From assembly GCA_963974345.1 (NCBI GenBank), contig CAXBBW010000019.1, positions 1 through 64,000 on the forward strand: a stretch of 64,000 nucleotides of DNA, in the 5' to 3' direction. Each line of letters opens with the position of its first letter. Positions within the stretch are counted from its first letter, which is position 1. This stretch comes from RHLJ01 sp963974345. GTDB taxonomy: Bacteria > Bacteroidota > Rhodothermia > Balneolales > Balneolaceae. The position numbers and the translations under genes are program-made. Below, piece by piece: positions 10,901 through 18,874 of this stretch. Under the pieces are notes generated by a model. That model had not been told where the DNA came from. It made no database searches and saw only the letters and a program-made list of their open reading frames with translations.

Positions 10901-11664
10901 TTTTTTCTGATGATCAAAGGAAATCAACAGCTATAGTGATGTTTTCATCTCTTTCTGAAGTTGGAAATGATATTTATGATGCATACAAACTCCAATCTTT
11001 AAATACGGAATATATTTCGGTGTATTCAGTAGGAGAGAATCAGGAAGGGCTAGAAATAAATGCCTTACCTGTGAACATCACCAAACCAATTGAACTTGAT
11101 CTGTTTTTAGAATCGACGGTAGAAAACACAGAGTTCAAATTGAATTGGAAACTGAATTCAATACCCGATCATTTGGAAATCGCACTAAAGAATAATAAGA
11201 CGAATGAAGTGCATTCACTTTCCTCAAATTCTGCACTTAAAATTGATATTGGTCATCAATCAAAGAATATGGTAAAAAAATCGGGGAAACCCACGCCTGA
11301 AGTTAAAATGAAGTCAGCGGCTAATGAACCCATATTCACATTAATCATAAAGCCAAAAGGTACTGGGACTGATATTGAAACAGATAAGCAAATTCCAGAT
11401 CATTTTACTCTTGATCAGAATTACCCGAACCCATTTAATCCATCTACAATGATTAGATATGGGATTCCTGAGTCTGGTAAAGTAACTCTGGAAATATTTG
11501 ATGTGATGGGAAGAAAAGTAGCGACTCTGATCAATGGTCTTGTACAGCAGGCGGGGTATCATCAGGTAGAATTTAACGCCTCTGGATTAGCTTCAGGAAT
11601 GTATATCTATCAGCTGAATACAGGAAATACTGTTATCACAAGAAAATTAACGCTTATTAAGTAA
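7987..11664 (+). CDS. Giant T9SS cargo A: GLUG-repeat surface protein
   Basis: A 1225-residue secreted protein. After a signal peptide (cleavage near AQAQ, residue 36) come two homologous halves, each opening with a GG-GT--PYQI motif (about 38 and 338) and a SIDGDGHTISNLYI or SFDGNGFSISGLYI signature. Each continues into short Gly-rich repeats (GGLVGVNNNG, GGVAGLNTG), typical of GLUG-type beta-solenoids found in bacterial surface adhesins. Residues about 750-1140 form a module also found in giant B (GWRMLSVPF, WTQGVAGAD, GEGFIVYVYSDED). Residues about 1140-1225 are a T9SS type A sorting domain (QNYPNPFNPST ... LIK). It is divergent from HTCS 2 and followed by a PID-CTERM gene. Adhesion or binding of a surface polymer is a reasonable guess; no catalytic motif was seen. 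Confidence 0.88.
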   Translation: MNRNQIVFIGAGFIRHFYIVAFLTTGSFLPMLAQAQFAGGIGTEGDPYQISTSVQLDSARNYPSSYFVLTANIDMDVAPYNTGSGWTPLGSGFGTQFSGSIDGDGHTISNLYINAGSSFEMSLIGYLNGGTIQDLSLEDVDIIGSGNTGALVGYNDGGSILRCSATGTVSGGQDTGGLVGVNNNGYISESYAIVDVNGNFNQNIGGLVGYHNSGKIENSYALGDVTNGGSTGALFGLADDSVKTSYGGGNVTGMFDVFGLGTSFGSSVVKSYYDLLGTGQSSGPGIGLSGLEIIDEDTYTDWDFSTIWSISGGQYPTLINNPRSESFSPNLFAGGEGTSANPYQIVSVDQLNVLHDSLNNDFKLTANLDLSMATGDVSGDYWNSGSGWEPIGTTSTPFDGSFDGNGFSISGLYIERSGTDNVGLFGAIDSDGVIENLELTDVDITGNDYVGAVAGRSAGQIEDPELSNIEINGNDYVGGVAGLNTGVIKNGQATVIVNGNDIIGGVTGINQDSLYSMNLDVTITGVTDLGGATGKNTGTIEKLTVTSTITTHQGDEGSFRVAGLVGENSGAISKSYINTKISTSATDAGTFAGIAGSNDSGSISEVFAFVDITGKTGVAGMVGSLTNGSIENVYVMGEITGTFGTSGVIGGGFEATVTKSYTTVNILDDTESGGYSSFSNNTGSQVYWNPTLMGIDTTTTGSEPLVKRLTNTQMLDSASYAGFDFDEVWDIYQGSSFPFLRAIGAPHIISGAIITGNNGWRMLSVPFDSITYADLLDDWWTQGVAGADTTGGSPNIYTWNETTQSFEALSDLDTNAEKGEGFIVYVYSDEDADGISEGFPKSIVNQQQTDSSNITLNLSYTDDGDEFTNDDGWNMIGSSFEFPIDWDAASGWGKTNLDNTIYVWSDSANSGEGDYLTWNGSSGTLGNGNITPWQGFWVKANATSPSLTITNETKGEGAVFLKKAATRNLELVFSDDQRKSTAIVMFSSLSEVGNDIYDAYKLQSLNTEYISVYSVGENQEGLEINALPVNITKPIELDLFLESTVENTEFKLNWKLNSIPDHLEIALKNNKTNEVHSLSSNSALKIDIGHQSKNMVKKSGKPTPEVKMKSAANEPIFTLIIKPKGTGTDIETDKQIPDHFTLDQNYPNPFNPSTMIRYGIPESGKVTLEIFDVMGRKVATLINGLVQQAGYHQVEFNASGLASGMYIYQLNTGNTVITRKLTLIK

Positions 11665-11701
11665 TACGCTTATGGTAATTCAAAATGAAAAATTAAAATT
11701 A

Positions 11702-11741
11702 GGGGCTTTATATAGTTCAAAATTTTTGAGCCCCATTTTTA
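11702..11741 (+). terminator. Terminator-like hairpin after giant gene A
   Basis: A 6-bp GC stem GGGGCT / AGCCCC encloses a 21-base loop and is followed by ATTTTT. It is flanked by a longer AT-rich inverted repeat (AATGAAAAATTAAAATT and its approximate complement). It sits between the giant gene and the PID-CTERM gene, so the latter may have reduced read-through or its own start. Confidence 0.6.
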
Positions 11742-11774
11742 ATTTTGAATTTTTCATTCTTAATTAATTCCATT

Positions 11775-11975
11775 ATGAAATCAATGTATCTATTCTTTCT
11801 GACTATCGTTTTTCTAATCATAGCCACAAATATAGCCCTTGCCCAACCCGGACTTCCAAACGCCCCATCTCAAGCCCCAATTGACGGCGGACTTGGATTA
11901 CTAGCTGCTGCCGGTGGGGTTTATGCTTTTAAAAAGTTGCGGGATAAGAAAAAAGGGGACAAAGAGTTGGAGTGA
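11775..11975 (+). CDS. PID-CTERM mini-protein (copy 2)
   Basis: A 66-residue protein. I chose the ATG at 11775 over a TTG 30 bp upstream because it gives a clean signal peptide (MKSMYLFF... ALAQ, 1-24). The mature part is only about 42 residues: a Pro-rich linker (QPGLPNAPSQA), PIDGG, a short hydrophobic span LGLLAAAGGVYAF, then the basic tail KKLRDKKK followed by GDKELE. This is the tripartite layout (motif, helix, basic tail) of C-terminal protein-sorting signals, known in Bacteroidota as PID-CTERM. Here nearly the whole mature protein is the signal. The function and processing enzyme are unknown. It follows giant gene A by 110 bp. Confidence 0.8.
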   Translation: MKSMYLFFLTIVFLIIATNIALAQPGLPNAPSQAPIDGGLGLLAAAGGVYAFKKLRDKKKGDKELE

Positions 11976-12002
11976 GGCGGGATTATTCCTGTAACTCTTG
12001 CT

Positions 12003-12029
12003 CCAATGCTCTGCGAGGAGCATTGGTTT
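12003..12029 (+). terminator. Hairpin after PID-CTERM copy 2
   Basis: A perfect 9-bp stem CCAATGCTC / GAGCATTGG has a 6-base loop (TGCGAG) and a short T run after it. It lies between the convergent PID-CTERM gene and preA and could stop transcription from the left. Confidence 0.6.
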
Positions 12030-12045
12030 GTGACAAGAAATTAAA

Positions 12046-12074
12046 GCTTTGATCTTTAAGTTATTCGGGGTTTT
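12046..12074 (+). terminator. Eroded groL-type terminator
   Basis: The sequence is colinear with the groL terminator (GATC-TTAAGTTA-TCGGGG-TTTT). In the left arm CCCC has become CTTT, so RNA pairing would rely on several G-U wobbles. The T run is only four long. It is a second possible stop between the convergent genes. Confidence 0.4.
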
Positions 12075-12096
12075 ATATTGCTTACGATTCAGAAAA

Positions 12097-13434
12097 TTAT
12101 TTTCGATTCTTTTTTAATGCAAGTGATGGTTCAGGAACATAGTGACCTAAACCACCAGCTCGAGAATCATTAAAAGTAGTTGGAACATCGTCGTTAGCCA
12201 TACGCTCTGCCCAGGTGATTTCTGCCTTTCGATCGTCTCTTCGATCCATGGTTATACAATCTTGGACAGGACAAACAAGCGAGCAAAGGTTACAGCCTAC
12301 ACAGTTATCATCAATAATATATGGAGTGCGATTTCCGGGATCACCTGAAAGCCCAATAGCTTGATGAGCTCCATCTTCACAAGCTATATAGCAAAGTTCG
12401 CAACCAATGCACTTTTCTTCGTCAATGGTGGCAACGACTTTGTGATTTAGATTCAAATCTTTCCATTCTTTCACGTTAGGCAACGCTTTACCCACAAAAT
12501 CATAGATCGTATCATACCCCTTATCATTCATGAATTGGAGTACACCAGCTTCAATTTCACGAACAATTCCAAAGCCATAATGCATCACCGAAGTACAAAC
12601 CTGTACCGAAGAAGCTCCTAGTAAAATAAACTCTACAACATCTCTCCAAGTTTCAATTCCTCCAATTCCACTAATAGGTGTGCCTTTGATTTGGAGATGG
12701 CTGGCAAGTTCTCGAACCATATTTAAAGCGATTGGTTTTACTGCTGGTCCACAATAACCGCCGTTACTTCCTGCTCCCCCAACATCTGGATAAGGAGCGT
12801 AATTGTCTAGGTTTATTCCGACGATGCTTTTAAAGGTGTTTACCAAAGAGATGGCATCTGTACCGCCTTGGACTGAGGCAAGTCCAGGGTCGGTGATGTG
12901 AGAAATGTTTGGAGAAAGTTTTGTGATCACAGGAACAGTAGCAACTTCCATTACCCATTCTACAATTGTTTTTAGCACCTCAGGTTCCTGCCCAACTGCA
13001 GAACCCATTCCCCGTTCACACATTCCGTGCGGACATCCAAAATTTAATTCCAGCCCATCAGCACCGGCGTTTTCACAATCCTTAATAATCTGATGCCATT
13101 CTGCTTTACTTTCAACCATGAGGGAAGCAATTACGGCATGATCTGGAAAGTATTTTTTTACTTCTTCAATCTCTTTAAGATTGTCGGCAAGAGGACGGTC
13201 AGAAATCAACTCAATGTTATTAAACCCAACCATTCGGGAGCCTCTGTAATCCGTAGAGCCATATCTGCTGGAAACATTGACAACGGGAACGCCAAGTGTC
13301 TTCCAAACAGCGCCACCCCAACCAGCTTCAAAGGCTTTCATTATTTGATACCCTGAATTTGTAGGCGGAGCTGAAGCCAGCCAAAAAGGATTCGGAGCTT
13401 TTATTCCTGCAAAATTGATAGATAGATCAGCCAT
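12097..13434 (-). CDS. preA: NAD-dependent dihydropyrimidine dehydrogenase, subunit PreA
   Basis: A 445-residue flavoprotein of the class 1 dihydroorotate/dihydropyrimidine dehydrogenase fold. The first about 310 residues are the FMN barrel (start LSINFAGIKAPNPFWLAS, ELNFGCPHGMCERGMG, PVITKLSPNI, GIGGIETW). Two 4Fe-4S clusters follow near the C-terminus: CIGCELCYIAC and CVGCNLCSLVC. With PreT it reduces uracil or thymine to the 5,6-dihydro form in the first step of reductive pyrimidine breakdown. It is the last gene of the operon, 17 bp after preT. The family can also run in reverse, but the rest of the operon argues for catabolism. Confidence 0.93.
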   Translation of the reverse strand: MADLSINFAGIKAPNPFWLASAPPTNSGYQIMKAFEAGWGGAVWKTLGVPVVNVSSRYGSTDYRGSRMVGFNNIELISDRPLADNLKEIEEVKKYFPDHAVIASLMVESKAEWHQIIKDCENAGADGLELNFGCPHGMCERGMGSAVGQEPEVLKTIVEWVMEVATVPVITKLSPNISHITDPGLASVQGGTDAISLVNTFKSIVGINLDNYAPYPDVGGAGSNGGYCGPAVKPIALNMVRELASHLQIKGTPISGIGGIETWRDVVEFILLGASSVQVCTSVMHYGFGIVREIEAGVLQFMNDKGYDTIYDFVGKALPNVKEWKDLNLNHKVVATIDEEKCIGCELCYIACEDGAHQAIGLSGDPGNRTPYIIDDNCVGCNLCSLVCPVQDCITMDRRDDRKAEITWAERMANDDVPTTFNDSRAGGLGHYVPEPSLALKKNRK

Positions 13435-13451
13435 GAGATATAAGAATTAGA

Positions 13452-14786
13452 TTATGAATTTTGCGAATTAAGCCAAGCTTCAATTCCGCGAGCTGCGGCT
13501 TTACCATCGTGGGCACCATTTACAACTTCGGCTCCTCCATTTACAGAATCTCCGCCTGCAAAAAAGAATGGGTTTGTGGTTTGAAAGCTTTCTGAATCAA
13601 CAATAATACGATTGCCCGAATCCAGTTCAAGACCATCAATCAGGTCAAAGAAATGAGCCATTTTCGCTTGGCCTGTAGCTTTGATAACCAAATCACATTC
13701 CAGAATAAATTCGCTGCCAGATACATATTCCAGCTTTCCATCTTTTTGTTCGGTTCTGATGAATTCTACACCTTCTACTTTATCTGTTCCAATCATTCTT
13801 AGTGGTTGAACATTAAAGAGCCCTTTTGCACCAGCGCTTACAGCAAGATCATATTCAAAAGAATACCCACCCATTTGTTCTTTCGAACGACGATAAGCAA
13901 GAATCACCGACTCAGCTCCCATCCTAGCGGTTTCAGAGGCGGCATCCATTGCAGTATTTCCACCACCAAGCACAATCACGCGGTCTGGTACTGTAACTTT
14001 GTGTTGTTTCATCCTGAGTTCTTCTACAAACTCAACAGCACCTTCTACATTCTTAAGATCGATTCCTGGAATATCTAACTTCGCGGTTGGACCTAAACCA
14101 ACGCCTAAAAAGATAGCATCGTAGTTAGACTGTAGCTCTTCTATCTGTTCTTTAGTGGAGATCGTAGAGTTATAATGAATGTTAAAGCCAAGGCTACTTT
14201 CCAAATACTCCATTTCTGCAAGCACTTCTTCGTTTGTAATTTTATAAGGAGCAGTTCCATATAAGGTTAATCCCGAAGGTTTCTCTTTGGACTCGAAAAG
14301 ATCAACTTCATAGCCCATTGTTCTAAGTTCACAAGCACAGGAAATTCCTGCCGGACCTGCACCAATGATGGCTACTTTTCTACCATTCGAAACTCCTTGC
14401 TTAAAAAGCGTTTTCCCTGAATTAATTACCGTTTCTGTGGCATAGGTTTGGAGTCGACCAATATCAATTGGTTTAACATCCTGATGATTATAAACACAAG
14501 CACCCTCGCAAAGCACTTTAGTTGGGCATACTTTTCCGCAGGCATTCCCAAACCAGTTCTGATCGAAAATGGTTTTTGCTGAACCTTCGGTATTCCCTGA
14601 ACTGATTTGTTTTATGAATAGAGGAATGTCTATGCCAGTTGGGCAAGCTGTTACACAAGGAGCATCATAACAAAACAGACACCGGGAGCTTTCAAAATAA
14701 GCCTCGGTATCATTCATCAAAGGTTTTTTCTGAGCAAAATTTTGATGAAAATCTTCCTCACTCGCAGGTCGTTTATAATCGGCCAT
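13452..14786 (-). CDS. preT: Dihydropyrimidine dehydrogenase, subunit PreT
   Basis: A 444-residue NAD(P)H/FAD subunit related to the glutamate synthase small subunit. N-terminal cysteine motifs for Fe-S clusters are visible (CLFCYDAPCVTACPTGI, CGKVCPTKVLCEGAC). They are followed by an FAD-binding Rossmann motif (VAIIGAGPAGISCA near 145), an NAD-binding motif (VIVLGGGNTAMDAA) and a C-terminal FAD motif (FFAGGDSVNGGAEVV). It passes electrons to PreA. It lies 24 bp after the amidase gene and 17 bp before preA. Confidence 0.92.
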   Translation of the reverse strand: MADYKRPASEEDFHQNFAQKKPLMNDTEAYFESSRCLFCYDAPCVTACPTGIDIPLFIKQISSGNTEGSAKTIFDQNWFGNACGKVCPTKVLCEGACVYNHQDVKPIDIGRLQTYATETVINSGKTLFKQGVSNGRKVAIIGAGPAGISCACELRTMGYEVDLFESKEKPSGLTLYGTAPYKITNEEVLAEMEYLESSLGFNIHYNSTISTKEQIEELQSNYDAIFLGVGLGPTAKLDIPGIDLKNVEGAVEFVEELRMKQHKVTVPDRVIVLGGGNTAMDAASETARMGAESVILAYRRSKEQMGGYSFEYDLAVSAGAKGLFNVQPLRMIGTDKVEGVEFIRTEQKDGKLEYVSGSEFILECDLVIKATGQAKMAHFFDLIDGLELDSGNRIIVDSESFQTTNPFFFAGGDSVNGGAEVVNGAHDGKAAARGIEAWLNSQNS

Positions 14787-14810
14787 AATTGAACACCAGT
14801 AGGGTAGTGG

Positions 14811-15677
14811 TTAAAGTTCGGTTAGTTTTCCATAGGTTTCAGGACGTCGATCTCTGAAAAACTGCCATGTTGATCGAACTTCGTCGATCATATCTAAATC
14901 AAACTCAGAAATGAGTAGCTCATCATCAAATTCAGAAGCTTCATCAATAATCTGACCTCTAGGATCGACATGATATGAGGTTCCATAAAAGCGACCGAGA
15001 TTCCATGGTTTTTCTTCGCCAACACGGTTTATGCAACCCATGAAATACCCGTTTGCTGCGGCATGGGCCGGTTGCTCTAATTTCCACAAATATTGAGATA
15101 ACCCAGAAACAGTTGCTGAAGGGTTATAAACGATTTCAGCACCGTTTAAACCAAGAACACGAGCTCCGTCTGGGAAATGGCGGTCATAACAAATATAGAC
15201 TCCCACTTTTGCATATTTGGTTTGAAAAACGGGATATCCAAGGTTTCCTGGTTTAAAAAAGAATTTTTCCCAGAAACCAGTCGTATGTGGGATATGGTTT
15301 TTCCGATATTTTCCAAGATAGCTACCATCGGCATCAATAACTGCGGCCGTATTGTAGAACACACCTGCTTGTTCTTTTTCATAGACAGGAACAATCATTA
15401 CCATTTCGTATTTCTTGGCGTATTCTTGCATTCGCTCAATAGCTGGTCCTGGAACGGTTTCAGCAGAAGCGTACCAATCTTTATCCTGACCAGGACAGAA
15501 ATAGGGGGTATTGAAAATCTCTTGCATACAAAGAATCTGAACACCTTTTCTACCTGCTTCTTCAATATAAGGGATGTGTTTTTCCTCCATTGCTTTCATA
15601 ATTTCCTGTATGGAGCCTTCACCTTCTGTCATTGGCAGGCTAACTTGAATTAATCCGGATTTAACTATTCTTGGCAT
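14811..15677 (-). CDS. Beta-ureidopropionase (nitrilase superfamily)
   Basis: A 288-residue carbon-nitrogen hydrolase. The catalytic triad is visible: Glu53 (CMQEIFNTPYF), Lys126 (KYRKNHIPH) and Cys163 (YICYDRHFPD). Members of this branch hydrolyse N-carbamoyl amides. The closest-looking families are beta-ureidopropionase and N-carbamoylputrescine amidase, and sequence alone does not separate them for me. The position between dihydropyrimidinase and preT makes N-carbamoyl-beta-alanine the likely substrate, releasing beta-alanine, CO2 and ammonia. It starts 30 bp after the dihydropyrimidinase gene. Confidence 0.88.
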   Translation of the reverse strand: MPRIVKSGLIQVSLPMTEGEGSIQEIMKAMEEKHIPYIEEAGRKGVQILCMQEIFNTPYFCPGQDKDWYASAETVPGPAIERMQEYAKKYEMVMIVPVYEKEQAGVFYNTAAVIDADGSYLGKYRKNHIPHTTGFWEKFFFKPGNLGYPVFQTKYAKVGVYICYDRHFPDGARVLGLNGAEIVYNPSATVSGLSQYLWKLEQPAHAAANGYFMGCINRVGEEKPWNLGRFYGTSYHVDPRGQIIDEASEFDDELLISEFDLDMIDEVRSTWQFFRDRRPETYGKLTEL

Positions 15678-15707
15678 ATTCGTTTCCTTTTTTAGTTCTG
15701 ATTCTCT

Positions 15708-17090
15708 TTAGAGGATTTTGGTTGTTTTTCCTCGTGCGATAAACTTTCCACTTCCTGGTTTAAGGTGACATTCACCATCTTCTATAGCAATTTCACCTCT
15801 TCTTAGTACAGTCTCGGTTTTCCCTGTTACTTCCCAGCCTTCATAACTCGAATAATCTACATTCATGTGGTGTGATCTTACTGATAATGTGTGTTTTGTG
15901 TTCGGATTGAAGACTACGATATCAGCGTCAGCACCTACTGAAAGTGAGCCTTTACGAGGATGCATACCAAAGATTTTTGCGGGATTGGTTGCGGTAACTT
16001 CTACAAACTTGTTGAGAGAAATTTTTCCCTTGTGTACTCCTTCCGAAAAAATTAGCTCCATGCGATGTTCAATAGCAGGGTGGCCATTTGGGATTTTTGA
16101 GAAATCATCTTTTCCCATCAGTTTTTGATCCCAGTTAAAAGGACAATGATCTGTACCGATAACATTTACCAATCCTTGATTTAACCCGGACCAGAGAGCT
16201 TCCTGATCTTTCTTTTCACGGATAGGTGGACTCATCACCCATTTCGCACTTTCAAAACCGTTGTCATAAACAGAAGCATCAACTAGTAAATACTGTGGGC
16301 AGGTTTCTACAAAAAGATGTTGATTTCTCAAGGTTGCTCTACGTACGGCATTTAGAGCTCCTTCACAAGTCATATGAACTATATATCCAGTGCAACCTGT
16401 GTATTCGAGCATATCAATAAATCGTGCAGAGGCTTCAGATTCGGTTACTTCCGGTTGCGATAAATAATGATATAAAGGAGAGAGTTTTCCTTCTGAACGG
16501 TGCTTTGCAATAAGTGAATCAATCACATCTCCATTTGTGGCATGGACGGTTACTAAGCCACCATATTTTTCAACTACCTTCATGAGCTGAACCATTTGTC
16601 CATCATCAATCATCAAAGCGCCTTTGTACGCCATAAATGTTTTGAAAGATGTAATTCCCTCTTTCTCAATCATTTCGACCACTTCTTTGGCAACGTCATC
16701 ATTAAAATCAGTAACAGCCATGTGGTAGGAGTAATCACCAATTGCTTTTCCTTCCGATTTTCCTTGCCAGGTAGTTAGCGCATTTCGTAAAGTATCGCCC
16801 TGAGTTTGAAGAATGAAATCGATAACTGTAGTCGTCCCACCAAACAAAGCAGCTCTGGTTCCTGTTTCGTAATCATCGCTCGAATATGTTCCCATAAAAG
16901 GCATATCAAGATGAACATGAGGATCAATACCACCAGGGAAAACCAACTTTCCAGAGGCATCAATTACCTTGTCAGCAGTATAATTAAGATTTTTACCGAT
17001 GGCAGAAATGGTTTCATTTTCTATATAGAGATCGGCAACGAAATCTTCAGAAGCATTAACAAGACGTCCATTTTTAATTAGTACTGACAT
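15708..17090 (-). CDS. hydA: Dihydropyrimidinase
   Basis: A 460-residue cyclic amidohydrolase. Metal-site motifs are intact: DPHVHLDMPF (His pair), the carboxylated Lys region FKTFMAYKGALMIDD, VTVHATNGD, VHMTCEGAL and the Asp in GTDHCPFN. It opens dihydrouracil or dihydrothymine to the N-carbamoyl amino acid in the cytoplasm. It lies 11 bp after the transporter gene. The length is normal for the family, and the pathway context separates it from allantoinase and dihydroorotase. Confidence 0.93.
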   Translation of the reverse strand: MSVLIKNGRLVNASEDFVADLYIENETISAIGKNLNYTADKVIDASGKLVFPGGIDPHVHLDMPFMGTYSSDDYETGTRAALFGGTTTVIDFILQTQGDTLRNALTTWQGKSEGKAIGDYSYHMAVTDFNDDVAKEVVEMIEKEGITSFKTFMAYKGALMIDDGQMVQLMKVVEKYGGLVTVHATNGDVIDSLIAKHRSEGKLSPLYHYLSQPEVTESEASARFIDMLEYTGCTGYIVHMTCEGALNAVRRATLRNQHLFVETCPQYLLVDASVYDNGFESAKWVMSPPIREKKDQEALWSGLNQGLVNVIGTDHCPFNWDQKLMGKDDFSKIPNGHPAIEHRMELIFSEGVHKGKISLNKFVEVTATNPAKIFGMHPRKGSLSVGADADIVVFNPNTKHTLSVRSHHMNVDYSSYEGWEVTGKTETVLRRGEIAIEDGECHLKPGSGKFIARGKTTKIL

Positions 17091-17101
17091 ATCAAACAGA
17101 A

Positions 17102-18874
17102 TTAAACATTAGCAACAATAGGTTCAGGGTCAATGGTTTTTCCTTTCATGAGGAAGTAGTAAAGTCCAAATGCTAAGAAAAAGCCGGTAAACCAGGAAAG
17201 TGAATAGAAAAAGTTGAGGGCTTCTACCCAATAGCCAATTAAGGCAAGTCCGGTTCCAGCCGCGAAAGCAATCATAGCCGATGGATTGAAGCCACTACCT
17301 TTGTAAGAATAAAGTCCTTTCTCTTTGTATAATTCAGCCAGATGAATATGCTTTTTTCGAACTACGAAATAATCTGCAAGCATTATTCCCAGAACAGGGC
17401 CTAGTAAACCGCTTATGAAAATTAAAAGGGTACTTATGTCATCAAGCCAAAGCCAAGGACAAATCACAATTCCTATAAATCCGGTAATCAAACCACCCAT
17501 TCTAAAGCTTATTTTCTTGGGAAACAGGTTTGAAAATACATTGGCAGGGGCAATTACATTTGCGGCTATATTTGTACTTAACGTAGCAATAAGCATGAAA
17601 ACCTGAGAAACAATCACAACGGAAGAAGACTCAAACATCGAAAGAAGGGTAACGGGATCCCAAGGAGCATCTTCTCCAATAAGAATAGAATCAAAGTTGA
17701 TGATTGCGGCACACGTGACAAAAATTCCTACAAAAGAATACAAAATCATAGTTCCGGGTAAACCGATAAACTGTCCGGCTACTTGTGAAGTCTGAGTTTT
17801 AGCAAAACGAGTGATATCTGCAATACTCAGCGACATCGTTGCCCAAAACCCAACCATAGCGGTAAGCCATAAAATATAGACCCATATTTTCTCAACAACG
17901 TCGGTTTTACCAGAATCAGTAAGGCTTAATGCAACGGCACTTGAAAGTATGGGTGAGTCATCATTAAGCTTTCGAAAAGTAACACTTAAGGTTTTTTCAC
18001 CACTCTGAACTTCCTGAACAGTAGCAAGGGTAGAGATATTTGTACTAAGGTTTGTAGCAACAGGCACCCAATTTTGATCAATTGACTCACTTTCAGAACT
18101 AACAATTAACTGGTATTCATCCGCTTTAAAAGTAGAACCGGTTTTGTCGGTAAGAGGATCAATCGTTAAATAAAGTTGCCCGGCACGTTCTTCTAGCAGA
18201 GCGGTAGAATGTTGAAGTTGCTTGCTTTGATCTAAAACAATTGCAAAACCATCGGCTTTTGTAACTCCCCAACCGATAAGAAAAACCCCAATTAATAAAA
18301 GAATGGGAGCAGAAAATTCCTCTAACCATTTAATACTTTCCGTGCCTTTCCAAACGAAGTAAATATTGATAAACCAAAAAACGATGAAGGAAAGGAATTT
18401 ACCAATTGAAAAACCAGAGGCTGAATCCCCACCGGTCAGAACGATGAATATGGCATATATAGCCAGACCGCCAATCCAGGTTTGAACCCCAAACCAACCG
18501 CAGGCAACAACGGCTCTTAAAATAGAAGCAAGATGTATGCCTTTTGTTCCAAATGATGCACGGCCAAGAACAGGAAAAGGAATTCCATATTTTACCCCGG
18601 CGTGACCATTCAGAATCATTGGGACTGTAATGATCAAATTGGCGAGACTGATGATAATCAAAGCTTCGAACCAGCTTAACCCAGCATGAATCATATACGA
18701 AGCCATCAAATAGGTAGGAATACAAACAGCCATACCAACCCAGATAGATGCTAAATGCCAGGTATTCCAGGTTCTGTCTGATTCGGGAACAGGAGCTAGC
18801 TCATCACTATATAAGGTTGACGAAGAAACGTCTTCCTTCAAGGTTATAATTTCAGTTTTTAATAAATCACTCAT
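17102..18874 (-). CDS. NCS1-family nucleobase transporter with an extra soluble insertion
   Basis: A 590-residue membrane protein of the nucleobase:cation symporter-1 family. About twelve helices are apparent, starting near WHLASIWVGMAVCIP. Family members such as Mhp1 have about 490 residues. The excess is a roughly 100-residue hydrophilic, beta-rich segment at about 215-325 (from VLDQSKQLQHST to LTDSGKTDVVEK) between membrane helices. Its ATG overlaps the aminotransferase stop (ATGA), implying translational coupling. It very likely imports uracil or thymine for the operon, but allantoin or hydantoin cannot be excluded from sequence. Confidence 0.87.
   Translation of the reverse strand: MSDLLKTEIITLKEDVSSSTLYSDELAPVPESDRTWNTWHLASIWVGMAVCIPTYLMASYMIHAGLSWFEALIIISLANLIITVPMILNGHAGVKYGIPFPVLGRASFGTKGIHLASILRAVVACGWFGVQTWIGGLAIYAIFIVLTGGDSASGFSIGKFLSFIVFWFINIYFVWKGTESIKWLEEFSAPILLLIGVFLIGWGVTKADGFAIVLDQSKQLQHSTALLEERAGQLYLTIDPLTDKTGSTFKADEYQLIVSSESESIDQNWVPVATNLSTNISTLATVQEVQSGEKTLSVTFRKLNDDSPILSSAVALSLTDSGKTDVVEKIWVYILWLTAMVGFWATMSLSIADITRFAKTQTSQVAGQFIGLPGTMILYSFVGIFVTCAAIINFDSILIGEDAPWDPVTLLSMFESSSVVIVSQVFMLIATLSTNIAANVIAPANVFSNLFPKKISFRMGGLITGFIGIVICPWLWLDDISTLLIFISGLLGPVLGIMLADYFVVRKKHIHLAELYKEKGLYSYKGSGFNPSAMIAFAAGTGLALIGYWVEALNFFYSLSWFTGFFLAFGLYYFLMKGKTIDPEPIVANV

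Noticed and set aside
11745..11774. Upstream TTG start for PID-CTERM copy 2
   Set aside because: It would add residues in front of a proper signal peptide and lies in the AT-rich inverted repeat of the terminator.
15177..15653. 158-codon open frame on the plus strand opposite the beta-ureidopropionase gene
   Set aside because: It lies wholly antisense to a gene with intact catalytic residues and its translation has no family features.
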